The position numbers and the translations under genes were made by a program. DNA of 64,000 nt from Loripinus fragilis. Its lineage: Eukaryota > Mollusca > Bivalvia > Lucinida > Lucinidae. The stretch is taken from the NCBI GenBank assembly GCA_964019695.1, contig OZ026526.1, forward strand, positions 14,412,754-14,476,753, written 5' to 3'. Positions 1 through 11,624 of this stretch are shown here, in pieces. The notes under the pieces are model-generated. The model saw only the letters and a list, made by a program, of their open reading frames with translations. It had not been told where the DNA came from and did no database searches. How positions within the stretch are numbered: the stretch's first letter is position 1; the number at the start of each line of letters is the position of its first letter.

Positions 1-620
1 ATTTCTTGGTACTTTAAATTTCCAAAATCAATTACGGAATAAACCTCATTTGCATATAAAGGGAGCTAATGCCTCGGTTACATTTGCCTTATGACGAGTA
101 TACGATGCCCGTACGATGTCCAAATCACCGTTTCCGTACCGCCTCCGCAGGGAGACCTTGCGATCATCGAACGGATTTACGGGCATCGTGGCCTCTACGA
201 TTTTGTTTAACTCCGCACAATGACAAATTTGAAAAAATCGTAAGCCCGTAGCCCGTAGACACATCGCAGTGACATCGTATGATCCCCGTACGGGCACCGC
301 ACGATGATCGTGAGGACAACGCAGGGTTTTAGATTGTCATCTTGGCCCAAAAATGATCGTACACTCTTGCGATAGTCGTAAGGAGCCCGCAAGGTCGCCG
401 TACGATGCCTTTGCAGGGTCCATAAAATCGTATGGACATCGGACGGTCATCCTGCGGTAACCCTAAGGCGATGGCACGATGATCGTGCGTTCGCCTTGCG
501 ACTTATCATTAGCTGTTTGTTTCATTTCAATATTTGTCTTCAGGTGATGTTTCTTATACCACCACTCAGTGTGACTCAATATAGACACAGTTCAGTTTGC
601 TGATGGAAGCAGTCTAATCA

Positions 621-916
621 TGAGCGGATCCAGAGGGGGGGACAGGGGGTCCGGACCCCCCCCCCCCCCTGGAAAATCACAAAAATATAGTTTTTTTTAT
701 CAATACTGGTCCAGATCCCGTAGAAAATCTCAAAGCTAAACATGTACCAAGCCAGCATTACATGACGGGCCAGCATCGGTCTGCCAGCGAAACGCCATTT
801 AAAATGACGTTTCGCTAGCGGGCCAATAATTAGTGGTATTTGGATCCTCTCGCCCTTATCAAGTAAAAAAAGTTGAGTTGGACCCCCTCTGACATAACTT
901 TCTGGATCCGTGCATG
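621..916. mobile_element. hAT-like MITE of the GGATCCAG family
   Basis: The termini GAGCGGATCCAGA and TCTGGATCCGTGC are inverted relatives of the CAGTGGCGGATCCAG ends seen at 16903 and 36069. A perfect 7-bp direct repeat, CTAATCA, flanks it at 614-620 and 917-923, as expected from a hAT-type target duplication of about 8 bp. A long C run follows the left end. It has no coding capacity and is nested in the foldback element. Confidence 0.7.
766..832. repeat. Palindromic GGGCCAGCATCGG hairpin, copy 1
   Basis: This imperfect hairpin contains CCAGCGAAACGCCATTT and its inverse ATGACGTTTCGCTAGCGG. The same palindrome, with a more complete border, lies at 34448-34558. It sits inside the hAT-like MITE at 621-916, so it is either an insertion into that MITE or part of its interior. 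Confidence 0.6.
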
Positions 917-2099
917 CTAATCAGGGCCCATAGAGTATGTTTCCATGATAAAATTATCTGAAGAGCAATTCAAAATATGCACCTAACGTGAAATGCATAT
1001 GCATTTTCAGTATATAAAATGCTGGTTGGATAAGGGGTTTAATTAATTAGATAAGATTAAAAAAAAGTCCAGATATTTTTGTGATTTATAACTCTGGGAT
1101 TTGAATTTGAGTATTACTTCAATGAATAAAATCTCGAAGTGAGAAGATGTGACTAGTTCGAACATTGAAATTTGAATGAATGAATGTTCTACAAAATGTA
1201 TTTTACTGAAAACGAATGGCAAATGTGCTGACCAGGCCGAGTGGAAGAAAGCGCATTCTGATCAGTACCTTTGCTGTTCGCATGCAACGACTTCATTTTT
1301 GCTTATGACGCAGATTTTATGTGTTGCTGGCCGTAGAGTGCCTTTGAATGATTAAACTGAATAAAAACCATAATAAGCGTTTTAGTCTACGCTGATACAA
1401 TAAAAGCATCTTTATATTTTCAATTAAAGTGCTACTTTTCGAATTATAAAAGTGTACTATAAAAAAGTGGTTGCAATATTCTGTGATTTAAACTTTATGA
1501 AAACTGCAGAACTTAGAAATCGACATTAAAATATACACAAAGGTATCACGCTGTTTCATACCTTGGGACCATGTTCAACTAAAACACTAGCCTCTTCACA
1601 TCACGATTTGTGATCACATGACTTTGAAACATAGTTCAAATGGAATGCAAAAATGAACATGGATAGCCGTTTGAATCCATGCACATAATTACACGACAAT
1701 TGCACAGTCAGCGTACCGACTCCTTGCGACTTCCGCAAGGTCATCGTACGGGCATCGTGCGATTTATATAGGGAGGTCATGAAGATAACACGATGATTGT
1801 ACGATAACCTTGCGGTTGTCGTACGATATCCGCAAGGTCTCTGTAAACTTTTGTTCTAGTTTGTCGCCGAAAGAAATCGTAAGGTGATCGTAAGCAATGT
1901 AAACACATACGTCGTAGCTTTTAGCCGCCTACGTTGCCGAAAAAATCGTAGAGAAAATCGTAGACAAATAAATCGTACGACGACCGTAGCAAATGTAACC
2001 TAGGCAATATAAAATCAAAATGAAGTTTATTCCGTTAAACTTTTCTGGGATTTGTTGGGTACTTACGCTTTATTGGCAACCAACAAGAATCCATTTGTA

Positions 2100-3010
2100 A
2101 GAGAGTCCGTCTTTCCGTCTGTCCATCCATCCGCAATACTTTTAGGGTGCCTAGTTTTTGTAATCTGTAACTCCAAAAGTTTTCATTCATTTTTATTAAA
2201 ACTTTGCATAGTGATTGTTCACATATAGAAGATGTGCACCTTCTATTTTGTGCATAATTCATGAATATCAAGTTTCTTATTTTTGAGGGGCGATGCTCTT
2301 AGACATATTTTCTGTCCAGAATGCTAAGATGGTGTCTGGTCTGTGCAATCTGTAACTCAAACACTTTTCATTCCTTTATATTCAAACTTTGCATAATGAT
2401 TGTTCACACATTGAAGATGTGCATCTCTTATTTTGTGTTCATTTGAAAAATATTTTCTCAATTTTTGACGGGTGTTGAACTTAGAATTTTTTTCACTCCG
2501 AAATGGCTTTGGGTGTATAGTTTGTGTAATCTGTAACTCCAACAGTTTTCGTTCCTATATATGAAAACTTTGCATGATGATACGATTGAACATGTGCATC
2601 TCTGATTTGGAGCACATTCCCCAAATATTTTGTTTCGTGTTTTGGGGTCTTGAACTTAGGTATTTTTTACGTTCAAAATGCTTAGATGGTGTCTAGTTTG
2701 TGTAATCTGTAACTCCCACAGTTTTCATATCTTTATTATTCAAACTTTGCATAATGATTGATCATTCATGCATTGAACATGTGTACCTCCTATTTTGTGC
2801 ACATTTGAAAAATATTTTCCGTTGAACTTGGACATTTTTCCATCCGAAATGGTTTGGGTGTCTCGTTTATGTAATCTGTAACTCCAGCAGCTTTCATTCT
2901 TTTATATTCAAACTTTGCATTATGGTTGTTCCCACGTTGAACATGTGCACCCTATATTTTGTGCACATTTTATAGTATATTTGGGAGTTTTGAACTTAGA
3001 CATTATTATG
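2100..3010 (+). repeat. 180-bp tandem array, copy 1 (about five units)
   Basis: The anchor AATCTGTAAC recurs near 2162, 2347, 2528, 2704 and 2873, giving spacings of 185, 181, 176 and 169 bp. Each unit also carries TTTTCATTCNTTTATATTCA, an ATTGAAGATGTGCAC-like block and GTTGAACTTAGACATTTTT. A pyrimidine-rich GTCCGTC tract begins the array at about 2107. A second array of the same family lies at 22099-23142. I see no coding capacity. Confidence 0.85.
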
Positions 3011-4112
3011 TACTCTCATGTTTTTCTTCATACGTAGGCTTGGACCCAGCATCTACTGTCTACCCCCAAAATATATCGGGAATATCAGCCAGACCCCAAA
3101 AGATATTTGTAATTTTGGGCTACCCAAAATAATATCCCCATCCGGCACATTGACTTTAAGAAAACCCCTGAAATCCCTGAAATGTATAGAAATGACCTCT
3201 AAAACCAATCCAATTTTGTTATGATATATCCACAAAATCTTCATACCCCCAAAAATAATGATATTTCTGAAACCCCCCAAAAATATTAAAATTCAAGATT
3301 TTGAACCCCCAAAAATGGTCCCAGCCTACGTATATATATGAAAATCTCAGCCCACACCCTCCCCCCCCCCCCACACACACACATTCTTGGGGCATCAGGG
3401 TGTGAAAAGCGGACGTTACAAAAAATAAGATTAAGAAAGTGGCACCAATTACAATTAAAGTATAATAGTGAGCGTGCATCAAAGTGGTCTTAAATCATCA
3501 TTGCCGACCCCTGTGAGCTGAGAAGAAACAGAAAACATAATATAAAATTATGCTGTTTCGAATCAAACATGATTTCGTGTTAACCCGTAGTAATGTTGTA
3601 GATGCGCAACCTGATTTGTTGAGTCTTCTCTCGATATAGAATCATAGGTCTAGATTAGCAAACAATTCCAGCGTAATAGTGAGAATGTTTTCTTGTCCAT
3701 CAGTTTTAATATTTGCTTTGGGTACTCAAAAGATGAGACAGTTCAATTTTGATTATCCACAACATATGCAGAGATTTAAACATATGTTTGGATGCTTTAA
3801 AGAACCGTCTTATTGAGACAATTCTTTGAGTACCCACAACTATGTTTTGGTTGAGAAATAGAAACTGTCCACCGCCACCGCCGATGGGCCGAAATATGTT
3901 AATGCATTGATGGTGAGGGTTCAAAAAGCTGCTATATGCATTTAAAAAAAAGCTAATGCTTGTAAAAAATAAACTTGGCTTCACTAGAAAAATATGACCT
4001 CAAAATGCATAAGAATCGCTTTTACGGACATTTTGAATTAGAAATATTTCTTTAGGGAGGCCCTATCCCCCAACGAGAGGGATCGTTTCTCTCGTGCTCC
4101 CCCCTCCCGCCC

Positions 4113-4114
<2 letters not shown>
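3011..4114. other. No gene seen; C-rich spaced tract and short low-complexity runs
   Basis: Between about 3055 and 3315 the plus strand repeats CCCCAAAA-like words every 20 to 40 bp, so the minus strand has spaced G4-5 runs. A C14 run followed by ACACAC lies near 3361-3382. The rest is AT-rich without a recognisable feature. Confidence 0.5.

Positions 4115-4204
<90 letters not shown>
4115..4204. repeat. (AC)45 microsatellite
   Basis: An uninterrupted AC dinucleotide run of 90 nt follows a C-rich tract. The long Cys-Val and Thr-His frames here are translations of the repeat, not proteins. Confidence 0.98.
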
Positions 4205-4208
<4 letters not shown>

Positions 4209-4429
4209 CTTTGACACTCGAAAGACGCATACTACATTTCAAGATCGTACCACTTTTCAAAAGCCGACAACGACCCTTGAGTCAGTTAGCAGCCTATATT
4301 GATGAAAGCATAGGCAGCATTATACCTCCATGAAATGACATTTTCTTGATAAAAGTTTTATTGAGGATTTTCATAACCTTGAAGTGAGTATTGAAATAAC
4401 GCAACGATGGTTGCACCCCGTTGTTGTAT

Positions 4430-5265
4430 TTACTGGTGCAGACTCGCCAGAGCCTTCGCTGCTCGTATAAATAGGACACAAGTCGTCATTTGAGCCAACG
4501 CAAAAAAATTTGGTACAGTGACGAAGGCTCAGTTGTGCCTGTGCGAATGTGCAGACTCACCAGAGCATTCGCTGAAGTCATATATGACAGCGAAAGCGCA
4601 TTTCGGGCCAGCAAGAGAGTTTGGTACTTATTAGATTGTCGACTGACAAAAGGCTCAGGTGAACCTGTGCAGCCTTGTGAATATTCACCAGAGCCTTAAC
4701 TCGCTGCTCGCATAAATGACACACACACCGCCGATCGAGCATGCACATGGGATTCTGATACTGTTACGAAGGCTCAAGCGAGCCTGTGCAAATGTGCAGA
4801 CTCACCAGAACCTTCGCTTCTGGAACACAGATTTCCATTTGAGCCACAACATGATATTTTGGAACTGTGATGAATCATTAGGTGAGCCTGTTCTTTAGAG
4901 CCATTTGAGAGAGCACGAGATTTTGACACTTATCGCATTGTGAAGTGACTACGGCTTTGGCGAGTCTGCATATTTGCGCTGACAGTTTCGTCTGAGCCTT
5001 CGCAACAGTATTAAAAAGTCGCGTGTTTGATCAAATGGTGATTGGGTTGTCGCTAATACGAGCAGCGAATGCATGACGAGTCTGCACATTTGCCTGAGAC
5101 ACTCAACAATGCAACTGCGAAGGAGAGTCTGCACAAGTTTGCACGGAGTCGCCCGAGTCTTCGTCACTGGACAATGCGTTAAGTACCAAAAGGTCGTGTT
5201 GACTCAAATGGTGATATGGTTCACATTTATGCTAGAAACGAAGGCTCCGTGAAGTCTGCACATTG
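4430..5265. repeat. Cluster of short palindromic GAGCCTTCG repeats
   Basis: The words CAGAGCCTTCGCTGCTCG, GTGCAGACTCACCAGAG, AAGGCTCAGGTGAACCTGTG and their inverses recur at least eight times at irregular 60-120 bp spacing. Plus-like forms dominate before 4900 and inverse forms after 4950, so the cluster is roughly mirrored. Single diverged relatives lie at 11625-11690, 21440-21503, 36735-36775 and 37130-37180. Confidence 0.7.
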
Positions 5266-6439
5266 TACAGTCAACAGGTTTAGATTTTATTTACCTTTTG
5301 GCTTTTGCATTTCCCAGGGTGCATTAAATGGGAAAATGTATTAAATTGTAAAAATTAAATATAAAATCACAGCTGGGATATTAATAATCAAAACTAAGAA
5401 TAAATATTAATGCAATTGGACAAGTCTGAGAGGTTCAAACACAAGTATGTAGTGCGTAAGACGACTTGAAATCATATCGCTAAACGACCGCTAACTTTTT
5501 TAAAAAGCCAATTCTTGTATATGTTTCAACTGGTTCCCTGCTCACGCGGTCGCTAATTATATAAATTTATTATTGCGCGATAATAATTTACATATATTTA
5601 TGATTGGTTTTTTGAAATCGAGCAGATAAATCTCAATTACTGTAGATCTAGATCTATTTTTAAAAAGACAAAAACAACAACGACAATAAAAAACACGAAA
5701 CAAGTTGGAACTGTTTTTACGCGGAAGCTTCTTAATAGGTGTTGTTAGGATCGTATTAATCCCTTATCATGCGGCTTGGTAATGCCCTGTTTTGAATACA
5801 ATGTAGATCCACATCAGCCGGCTTCTCAGAAAGTAACTGATCCAGAATCAACTGTTTACCTCTCTGCCTCTAAATCAACCATTTAACCTGATACTTTGCA
5901 ACACATATGCTGAAAAATTGGGATTAATGGTAACAAATTGATGTGTTCAACAGTGCAAGAGCAAATTACGACGTGTGGTCAAAACGCTATTGTTAAAATT
6001 GGGGAACGGACTAACATCCGTCCCCAAACATTAGGACAATTTGAAAATTTGGTGTTTGTAATCATGTCAACTAGAAAAAATACACCCCCTTTATCGCTAG
6101 AAATCCTTTCACATGTGCACGCGATGCAGACATAAACCGATCAAATTGAGCCTGTTTATGTAACATTACTCAAGTTGTAACATTTTCATAATGTTATATT
6201 AATTTGTAGTTTCTGTCGACAAGATCTGAATCACACCTTTAACAAGGCAATCGGCAAACCCCGTAGCAACAGTCTATCCACAGTGTTAATACGACGTTTT
6301 AAATAGTTCATGGGGTTGTCTTTTCCTCGAGGCCTAGTGCTTTTGACGGGTTTCTTTTATCCTCAAATTTCTGAATTTCTGGATTCTAATAAGGATCAAT
6401 TGATAGTTAGTTTGGAACAGACAGTGCACCTGTTAATAT
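5266..6439. other. No feature recognised
   Basis: This is AT-rich sequence without a repeat partner that I could find. A small hairpin, GGGGAACGGAC with GTCCGTCCCC-like partner, lies near 6000-6024. Confidence 0.4.
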
Positions 6440-6606
6440 CATGTCATAAACTCTTTGCGTACTGGGTAGTTTTGCAAGGTTTTTTGCCGTCTGCTGCTTT
6501 TTTCTCAAGATCAACCTTTTCGAAAATTTTAGGAATACCACCATAGTGTCAAGCAGTTTTGATACTGATCATCTTGGTCCAAACTGTTTGCAAAATTTAT
6601 CAGCAG
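6440..6606 (-). repeat. Dispersed repeat A (CAAACAGTTTGGACC family)
   Basis: Read on the minus strand it shows CTGCTGATAA, GCAAACAGTTTGGACCA, TTGACACT and GGTATTCCTAAAATTTT in order. The same order is found at 12590-12770 and 43195-43345, and more weakly at 14540-14660. It is an old noncoding interspersed repeat of unknown class, cut off at one side by the MITE fragment at 6608. Confidence 0.65.
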
Positions 6607-6607
6607 A

Positions 6608-6712
6608 CTAGGGGCGGATCCAGGATTTCTGGAAAGGAGGTTCATATGTATAAAAATGTGTGTGTGTGTGTGTGGGGGGGGGATGGGGTATCTCATTTTT
6701 CTCTCCCAACCA
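6608..6712 (+). mobile_element. hAT-like MITE fragment (left half)
   Basis: It begins TAGGGGCGGATCCAGGATTT and continues CTGGAAAGGAGGTTCATATG, matching the left half of the copy at 36069-36288. The second half and the GGTCTC centre are missing. A (TG)n run grading into G10 occupies about 6657-6681. Confidence 0.75.
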
Positions 6713-7013
6713 ACACAATGGATACGAAAATCATCATACTGTTACCTTCACTGTCCGGATACACAAAGTGTGGATATAGATAAAGATTCTGGACAAAAAT
6801 TAGACCTCTAGCCCCGCCGGATGTATACACCAGTATGGGCATTTAAAGGGGGAGAGTGGGTTGGGGTGCGCATGTGCGATAAGTACCAACATCTCGTGAG
6901 CTGGCCCTAAAATTACAACCATGCAACTACCAGCTTAGCAAAAGCATAGTTCATGAAATCTTTGGTGATATAGCTGTCATGTAAATATAAACAATTTGCC
7001 ATATTGTGAATTA

Positions 7014-7178
7014 GGGGATAACTGTATTCAAAATTTTCATTTGGGGAGGTATATCGTCGGATATACGGTCGGAAATTTAGTTTTACGGCGACGCGCGAGC
7101 GGAGACGTAAAACGTGATTTCCGAACGTATATCCGACGATATACCTCTCCAAATGAAAATTTGAATATGGTTATCCCC
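7014..7178. repeat. Long near-perfect palindrome (about 73-bp arms)
   Basis: The left arm runs GGGGATAAC to about 7087 and the right arm mirrors it from about 7106 to 7178. Both contain GAGGTATATCGTCGGATATA. Only a few mismatches are visible. The centre, GCGACGCGCGAGCGGAGAC, is very CpG-rich. Overlapping frames on both strands are mirror translations. It is probably a small palindromic MITE. Confidence 0.85.
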
Positions 7179-8119
7179 ATTCTAATGCACCTTTTCAGTT
7201 TCGTCTCAAATTCGAGCGCTGCAAGCCGCATAAGACCAAACGTCATCCAACGAAATGTGACGTAATTTATGACGTCAAAAGATATCCGACAGTATATCAC
7301 AGGTCGTAAATTTTTGACGTTATCCAATCAGACGTCGCGTTACAAAAGCAAGTGCATTAGAAAGGTATTTTGATACTGATTGGCAGTTTGATATGTTTAA
7401 AAGAAGAAAGCCAATGGACATGATACTTGTTTAGTGTATATTTCAAAATAGGTTTCTTAATTTCAGTAACATATGTTGTTGGTACACATTGAAATTGCCT
7501 CATAGAGGCAATTCCAATGTGCACCTACATCATATGTCCATTCAATAAATGAGTGTTTTTCACCATAAAACAGGTATTTCACAAACGTCTCAACTACTTT
7601 TTATGTTTCAGTGTAAATTAGCATGTAGAAATGAACACGTTTTTGTGTAGTTTGGCATGCACCTGGATGCCAATAATAGATAGCCATTTTTATATTATTG
7701 ACAGCTTATCTTTAGATGTTTCATTGGAATGAAATGCTAACTTGGTGGTTGCCTGGTTGTATAATGCAGGGCTCGAAAATTGCACTCGTCCGCTTGTATT
7801 TACGAGTGCCTCAGGCTGCAGGGCAAGTGAAAATTTTGATATTCTAGTAAAAGTTATTTGTTTCCCATGTACGCCAATATTGTTTGTGATGCAGGGCAAG
7901 TGCCTATTTCAAAATATTTCGAGGCCTGTAATGGTGTATGCGACGTTTTTGTTTGAACATTACCTTGATTTAACTGGCTCTCTTTGACTTCTTCCAAGTG
8001 GTGCCACGCTCAAAGCAATAAGCAGAATAAGAATAAGCTTCATGGTACCTACATGTATATATCATGGGATGGAGTGGCGAACAATATGGATCAGTTGCTG
8101 AAATCCCATTCCACAAAGA
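7179..8119. other. Mostly featureless AT-rich stretch with one palindrome
   Basis: Apart from the palindrome at 7469-7537 I see no repeat partner, RNA gene or plausible exon here. Confidence 0.4.
7469..7537. repeat. Imperfect palindrome with ACATTG/CAATGT arms
   Basis: Arms of about 32 bp (7469-7500 and 7506-7537) share ACATATG, GCACATTG-type and AATTGCCT blocks in inverted order with about five mismatches. The loop is only 5 nt. Confidence 0.7.
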
Positions 8120-10019
8120 AATGAAAATACACTAAAATCAATCACTTAAAATATTTTTCAAATCCGTCATTTTAATGACTAAAATCAGTAATTTAGCGCG
8201 ATTTTAAATGACCTTACAGTCAGTCATATACTGAGAGGAACTAAAAACTTAAGTTTTGTTTAAAGGACGTGTAACGGTTTGGCCGTTTTTTGGCCCACGA
8301 TGGATATGGCTGAAATTTAAATATAAGGTGGTTTGATCTTTGCCCTTTCACGTGAGCATGTTTTTGAATTAACGACGACATATGCAGTCACATGAATTAA
8401 AGTTTCTCACTAGTGTGTATAAACAGAGGTTTGTTTATGAATGTGGATATTTTTAAAGATGCAACAAGCAAACTGACCTCAAACATAATACCAAACATGC
8501 GTGTGTTCATACTCGTCATGTCTATGTCGTAATTTGAGCTAACACTACCATCATTAATTAAAAATTATGCTAAAACTTGGCTAAATACTGTGTTTACGAT
8601 TACCTTGATGATATGTTGTTTTTAGGTGTAATATATATTGAACATTTAGTGTTTTATCGCCTTTTTCAGTTAATCGATAGCTCAAACAAGCATATTCCGG
8701 TTTATTCATATCAATACAATCAGTATGACATGTACACAAGCGTGCATGTAACATGTTAAACGCGGCATTACATGCGCAACCTGTTTTTGCTGGATTGGTA
8801 TGAAACATGATTATAAATAGTTATAAAGCTACAGAAATGATAATGGAAACTTTGAACACTTTTTTTTTGCTCACAGCCACAATTATTAAATAGATAAATG
8901 TGAGTGTTGTATATCTGTCTGTTCATCTGTCAGTCCGTCTGTATGTCACACTTTTGTGTCTGTGACGTATCTTCCAAACGCCTGATTCGATTATAAGATT
9001 AATTCACAAAACTGTGCATCTTTGTGGATGAACATGCAGAATAAATGAATACTTTAAGGCAATGTCAAAGCAGGCGGTCATAGGTTACATGTACAGAATG
9101 CATATCTGCTCCATATTTTACGCATGTCCCAGCTCAGATATCCAACAGCCGTGATAGCTCTGTGGTCTATATTATTCACCTATTATCTTACGTGTGACTA
9201 AGGGATCACAGTTCATAATCCCGAAAAAACATATGTTTTGTGTCATTGTGCAAGACCCTTCATCTTTATTGCGCAATACATGTTCAACCGAGGAAACGTC
9301 ATGACTGAATTATGGTTCACTGTAACGCAGAGCAATGACGTAGAGCATTAAAACACTTAGTCATGTTTCAAGCATTTGTGGTGCAGACATCTATTTCAAG
9401 GGTGACAACATCCGTCAAAGCAAGGATTACGGAACCGTTTGAACAACCTACAATGTGTTTTGATAAAGGTGAATGAACATGTAAAATAGAGTATTTCGAT
9501 CCTTGAATATTAAATGTATGTGTTTGTTGGTACCAGTGACTATTTACCATCTGCGGATAAGTGGTTAGCAAACACTTTACGAGAGCGATATTCATTGAGG
9601 AAACAAACAGTTTAGCACAGATATTGTGCACATGTAAGCATGAAAAGCGCATCACACTCATTATGAATAAAATGCTTGTGGCGTTCGCATTCAGGCCATT
9701 GGCTGTTTTTATACATGCTTTCTTGCATAAATAACAATGAATTGAAAAGACCAAAACTAAATCAAAGAATTACATTGGTTTATTTGCGACAATATCTGCG
9801 CCACCTATATACATCATATATGTACATGAGAAGCTACGAACTTCAAAAAATATAGATAGGTGTTAGCTTTGAGGTTCAGTTACAATACATGTTGAGAGTG
9901 TGCATTTGTATACATCACACCAGCTTCTTTTTGTTCAAATAACCTCACTTTAATAATATTATCATTAAACTGACACAGTTCTATCAAAATTTTGGAATCA
10001 TATCAAATGATTCCGATAT

Positions 10020-10325
10020 CTGTGCTGTGAAGTAGCTTTTTGCTCTACCTTATAAACCGCTAGATGAATTTCATCGAAACTTGCACAGATACTTATCTGG
10101 GACAGCCAAAACGAATTATAAGATTTTGGTGACCTCGTCCTTATTTACAAGGTCACCAGCGACATATATATAAAAAAAGGCTTGTCTGTACTCTATCTTC
10201 CTAACCAATGACAAGATTTTGACCAAACTGACACAGATAATTCATTGGGAAGACCTTAATGAATGACTAGAATTTGGTAGCGTTGACCTTAATTCCAAGA
10301 TCACCAGCGTCACATAACTCCTTTA
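10020..10325 (+). repeat. Two-unit diverged tandem repeat
   Basis: Two blocks share CAGATANTTNATTGGGA-like, ACAAGATTTTGACC-like, GGTCACCAGCG/GATCACCAGCG and TGACCTTNNTTNCAAG words, about 140-150 bp apart. Such TCACCAGC/TGACCTT blocks are typical noncoding repeats. I see no gene. Confidence 0.5.
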
Positions 10326-10641
10326 AGCGGGTGGGGGGACAACTCCATCTAATGTTATATACTTTCCATTCCTAACTACTCTAGTATGGCTATATTAAAC
10401 AGTGTCTGCCCTGTAATTTGAGATTACCAAAAATTGATCAATTTTTCCTCATGAGAAGAATGATCACATATTTTACCATTTTGACAATCTTAATTCAAAG
10501 CAATGGACCATGCCAAAACAAAAGTGGCGGTGAGCTGTCTTTTTAAAAGCAGATTGTACCAAAGAAATGTCTCCAGAAATCTATGTATCAATTAAAGAAG
10601 GGGGCACATCAAACTCTCTCCTTGCACCCTCTCTCTCCGCT

Positions 10642-10643
<2 letters not shown>

Positions 10644-10677
<34 letters not shown>
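10644..10677. repeat. (CT)n microsatellite, copy 1
   Basis: A 34-nt CT run begins the dispersed repeat at 10678. A second CT run stands in the same place before the related copy at 44408. Confidence 0.95.
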
Positions 10678-10681
<4 letters not shown>

Positions 10682-11085
10682 AAGACTCGCATTTACTGAA
10701 ATGTTGTTGTATTTGCTTTTCAAACGCAATATATCCAAATACTTTTTGTAAGAAATAATATTGATACGAGCTTGCTTATATGTACATTGTATTCCATTTT
10801 TGGACGGGAATCTTACGACTCTCCAGTGATTTTAGCACTCTCAGTGCTTTGATAAGTATGAATTGAATAGTATATTTCAGGATAAAATTTGCAGAAAAAG
10901 TTTTTTTAAGGTATTTGCCACATGCGGAACCGACTCAGAGTTACCATTTTATGGTGTAATATTATATGCACAATAAAATGAGAAATAGTTTTATCCGGTT
11001 CCGCATGTGGACATGTATGTAATTGAGTCACGAAGTACACGAGGATGTTTGGTTTTACCATAGACTTAGTGTTAAGTGTGGTTGA
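10678..11085 (+). repeat. Dispersed repeat B with conserved hairpin, copy 1
   Basis: It is homologous over about 410 bp to 44408-44830. Shared blocks are TTTACTGAAAT, TGTTGTATTTGC, AGTTACCATTT, ATGTATGTAA, ACACGAGG and ACCATAGACT. It holds a 15-bp perfect stem, CCACATGCGGAACCG at 10918-10932 with its inverse at 10996-11010. In the other copy both arms change together and a 13-bp stem is kept. No long open frame is shared. It lies near the right end of the candidate TIR element. Confidence 0.75.
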
Positions 11086-11624
11086 TAGGGCATGCATTTA
11101 ATCCCAACATTTATCATAAAAATACATTTTAATGAAGAAAATAAATTGTGGACATTAAACTAGAGACTCTTAGGTATCATTTGGTAATATGTTTGAGGGA
11201 TTTCTTTACAATTGATTTTTTACTTTAAAAGTGGGCCATTTGTAATACAAAACCGTTACACGTCCTTTGTCTGGGTAAAAAGTAATAAATGGAAAACAAT
11301 TCCTTCTATGAAATCTGCCATTCTTAACAAACTTATTTCACAGAATGGCTGCTGACATTAACAGCTATAGGTCACCATTCAATGTCCATTTGACAATTAA
11401 ATGGGATGGAGGATAAAATCAATTATTCTTTTACTTAAAACAAAACTTAAGTTTCTAGTTTCTCTCAGTATATTACGTAACTTTGAAATCGCATATTTTT
11501 CAGCTATCTTTAAAACCAGTGATTTTAAACAACTTGGAAATCAGTCACTTCAAATAGCTATGTAATGTCCAAAATCAGTCATTTATTTCAATAAAAATGT
11601 GTTTAGTGCTTATCGCAATGTTGA

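Larger units (their letters stand above)
31..2035. mobile_element. Foldback-like element with ATCGTACG-rich arms
   Basis: The two ends are inverted copies. ACGGAATAAAC followed by a GGTTACATTTG block near 33-90 recurs on the opposite strand at about 1990-2035. Both arms (about 31-500 and 1700-2035) are packed with degenerate ATCGTACG, GCATCGTG and CGCAAGGT words and are far richer in CpG than their surroundings. The 500-1700 interior is AT-rich, has no transposase-like frame and holds a nested MITE. The left end may extend beyond the window. It could also be two satellite blocks that happen to face each other. Confidence 0.5.
8262..11268. mobile_element. Candidate 3.0-kb element with 19-bp terminal inverted repeats
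   Basis: AAAGGACGTGTAACGGTTT at 8262-8280 is matched exactly in inverted orientation at 11250-11268, and GGCCCAC follows on the inner side of both. Outside the left end TACTGAGAGGAACTAAAAAC adjoins directly. Its inverse, a CTAGTTTCTCTCAGTATA form, sits near 11455-11472 after about 165 extra bases. No transposase is recognisable inside; the longest frame is a 128-codon minus frame at 9368-9754 of no known family. The superfamily is unknown and I see no clear target duplication. Confidence 0.5.

Noticed and set aside
6913..7327. Overlapping frames on both strands around 7.0-7.3 kb
   Set aside because: They are mirror translations of the long palindrome at 7014-7178.
9368..9754. 128-codon minus frame inside the candidate 3-kb element
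   Set aside because: No recognisable domain, His/Cys-rich but without a spaced zinc-binding pattern, in AT-rich DNA with no sign of codon bias. Not enough to call a gene.
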